Source of the DNA: Oscillospiraceae bacterium
GTDB lineage: Bacteria; Bacillota_A; Clostridia; Oscillospirales; Oscillospiraceae
NCBI GenBank assembly: GCA_016302015.1
Contig: JAEDOJ010000084.1
Coordinates: 1 to 6,711, forward strand
Length of the DNA stretch: 6,711 nt
Direction of reading: 5' to 3'
Position 1 is the stretch's first letter, and the number at the start of each line of letters is the position of its first letter. A program made the position numbers and the translations under genes. Below the pieces are notes generated by a model, which worked only from the letters and a program-made list of their open reading frames with translations, was not told the DNA's origin and made no database searches. Below are positions 5,911-6,711 of the stretch, in pieces.

Positions 5911-5939
5911 TTGACAGAAATGGCGCAATGAGATAAAAT
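5911..5939 (+). promoter_or_regulatory. Promoter of the 5-formyltetrahydrofolate cyclo-ligase gene
   Basis: A perfect TTGACA (5911-5916) is 17 bases from TAAAAT (5934-5939). The start point is predicted near 5946, right at the AAAGAGGTGA ribosome binding site (5947-5956). Two further TTGAC motifs lie upstream at 5883 and 5899 without good -10 partners. Confidence 0.8.
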
Positions 5940-5962
5940 AATTCACAAAGAGGTGAAGCGCC

Positions 5963-6517
5963 ATGGACAAAACAGCCCTGCGGAGAACCATCTCCGCCCG
6001 GAAACGAAGTCTGACCGTGGAGCAGATTGAGGATGCGTCCCGGCGGCTGGCAAGCCTGCTGTTTTCTCATCCCATCTATCAGTCCGCCTCCGCCCTCTAC
6101 GCCTACCTGAGCTACAATCAGGAGGTGCGGACAGCCCCTGTCATCCGTCAGGCTCTGGGGTCGGGAAAACGGGTGGCGGTTCCCAAGGTGGTGGACGGGG
6201 AGATGGTCTTTCTCTGGCTGACGGAGGATACCGTCATCGCCCCCGGCTATTGCGGCATCCCGGAGCCGGTGGACGGCGCCGTTGCGCAGGACAAGTCCGC
6301 TCTGGTTCTCATGCCCGGTCTGGCCTTTGACCCGGAAGGCCATCGGATGGGCTACGGCGGCGGCTTTTATGACCGCTTCCTCGCCGGTGAGCCTCACCCC
6401 ACCGTGGCGCTGTGCTATGACTTTCAGCTTCTGCCCCATCTGGACACCGAAGCGCACGACATTCCTGTGGACGTTGTCCTGTCCGCAGAAATTCGGGAGG
6501 GAGAACATCAATCATGA
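5963..6517 (+). CDS. 5-formyltetrahydrofolate cyclo-ligase (methenyl-THF synthetase), 184 aa
   Basis: The enzyme converts 5-formyltetrahydrofolate and ATP to 5,10-methenyltetrahydrofolate in the cytoplasm, returning the stored folate form to one-carbon metabolism. The length fits the family (about 180-200). The N-terminal KTALRRTISARKRSL (3-17) is the usual basic helix; YAYLSYNQEVRT (46-57) and KRVAVPKVV (69-77) are the beta-strand/substrate region; LVLMPGLAFDPEGHRMGYGG (114-133) followed by GFYDRFL (134-140) is the family signature that binds ATP and substrate; and IPVDVVLS (167-174) closes the fold. All key blocks are present. The ATG at 5963 follows AAAGAGGTGA with 6 bases of spacing. Its stop overlaps the start of the next gene (ATGA), implying translational coupling. 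Common names are yqgN, ygfA or fau; I leave the symbol open. Confidence 0.95.
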   Translation: MDKTALRRTISARKRSLTVEQIEDASRRLASLLFSHPIYQSASALYAYLSYNQEVRTAPVIRQALGSGKRVAVPKVVDGEMVFLWLTEDTVIAPGYCGIPEPVDGAVAQDKSALVLMPGLAFDPEGHRMGYGGGFYDRFLAGEPHPTVALCYDFQLLPHLDTEAHDIPVDVVLSAEIREGEHQS

Positions 6518-6711
6518 TCGAAATCTGCTGCGAATACAACGAAGAAGGCTATTTGTTCACCCTGATGGATTTCCCCGGCGCCTACCTCCGGGGAAAAACG
6601 GAAAACGAGGCTCTTGCCAAGCTGGGCGGGGAAATCCGCAGCTATCAGCGCTGGCGGGGCGATACCCAGCTTCTGCTGGATCCCCTGGACTGGGAGATTA
6701 CGGAGCGAATC
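6514..6711 (+). CDS. Partial gene, N-terminal 66 residues, HicB-like region
   Basis: An open frame starts at ATG 6514, overlapping the cyclo-ligase stop by four bases, and runs off the window without a stop. GGGAGGGAG (6495-6503) lies 10 bases before it. The visible protein begins MIEICCEYNEEGYLFTLMDF and continues PGAYLRGKTENEALAKLGGEI to about residue 44. The pattern (beta strand, D-x-PG, then G-x-T-x-x-EAL and a helix) resembles the HicB-type partial RNase H fold, known from antitoxins and from unrelated small regulators. There is no HicA-like partner in view, and the sequence continues with RSYQRWRGDTQLLLDPLDWE, which is not typical of a HicB DNA-binding tail as far as can be seen. The gene is probably co-transcribed with the folate enzyme. 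That it is a gene is fairly sure; the fold is tentative and the function unknown. Confidence 0.75.
   Translation, partial: MIEICCEYNEEGYLFTLMDFPGAYLRGKTENEALAKLGGEIRSYQRWRGDTQLLLDPLDWEITERI

Noticed and set aside
5819..6511. A 230-codon minus-strand open frame opposite the cyclo-ligase
   Set aside because: It covers the divergent promoter region and the antisense of a complete enzyme gene; no family resemblance and a shadow-like composition.
6514..6711. A complete HicAB toxin-antitoxin system
   Set aside because: Only the start of a HicB-like protein is visible; there is no HicA, and the upstream gene is a folate enzyme.

Overview
The window looks like ordinary chromosomal DNA from a moderately GC-rich Clostridia bacterium, most likely an Oscillospiraceae/Ruminococcaceae-type gut anaerobe. 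This rests on strong AGGAGG-type ribosome binding sites, sigma-A-like promoters (TTGACA / TATAAT) in AT-rich gaps between GC-rich genes, and a Firmicutes-type gene set: Tex, a DUF1653 protein, a YegS/BmrU-type lipid kinase and 5-formyltetrahydrofolate cyclo-ligase. The taxonomic placement is an inference from style and content. I saw no mobile element, CRISPR array, rRNA gene, integrase or phage gene.

Layout. (1) Positions 1-531: on the minus strand, a tRNA-Ala(CGC) gene with its own promoter, then a perfect 15-bp hairpin, then a small 64-residue protein of unknown function and a probable terminator hairpin at the window edge. (2) 532-2031, plus strand: a membrane-anchored endonuclease/exonuclease/phosphatase (EEP) family protein with a long acidic, proline-rich cytoplasmic tail; it ends at a bidirectional terminator shared with the convergent tex gene. 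(3) 2081-4246, minus strand: tex, an RNA-binding transcription accessory protein. (4) 4369-4584, plus strand: a DUF1653 protein divergent from tex, ending at a second bidirectional terminator shared with (5) 4638-4871, minus strand, a 77-residue protein of unknown function with a near-consensus promoter. (6) 4959-5822, minus strand: a diacylglycerol kinase-family lipid kinase. (7) 5963-6517, plus strand: 5-formyltetrahydrofolate cyclo-ligase, overlapping by four bases a further gene (6514 to the window end, incomplete) whose start resembles the HicB-like fold.

The genes do not form one pathway. They alternate in strand as mostly single-gene transcription units separated by divergent promoters and shared bidirectional terminators. 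Folate one-carbon salvage, lipid phosphorylation, RNA/transcription upkeep and an extracytoplasmic phosphoesterase are all housekeeping or envelope functions. The points most worth a second look are the EEP tail, the hairpin next to the tRNA, the strongly promoted 77-residue gene, the HicB-like gene coupled to the folate enzyme, and a repeated architecture in which three plus-strand transcripts are predicted to begin right at the Shine-Dalgarno sequence. I did not find convincing evidence of a new multi-gene system here.
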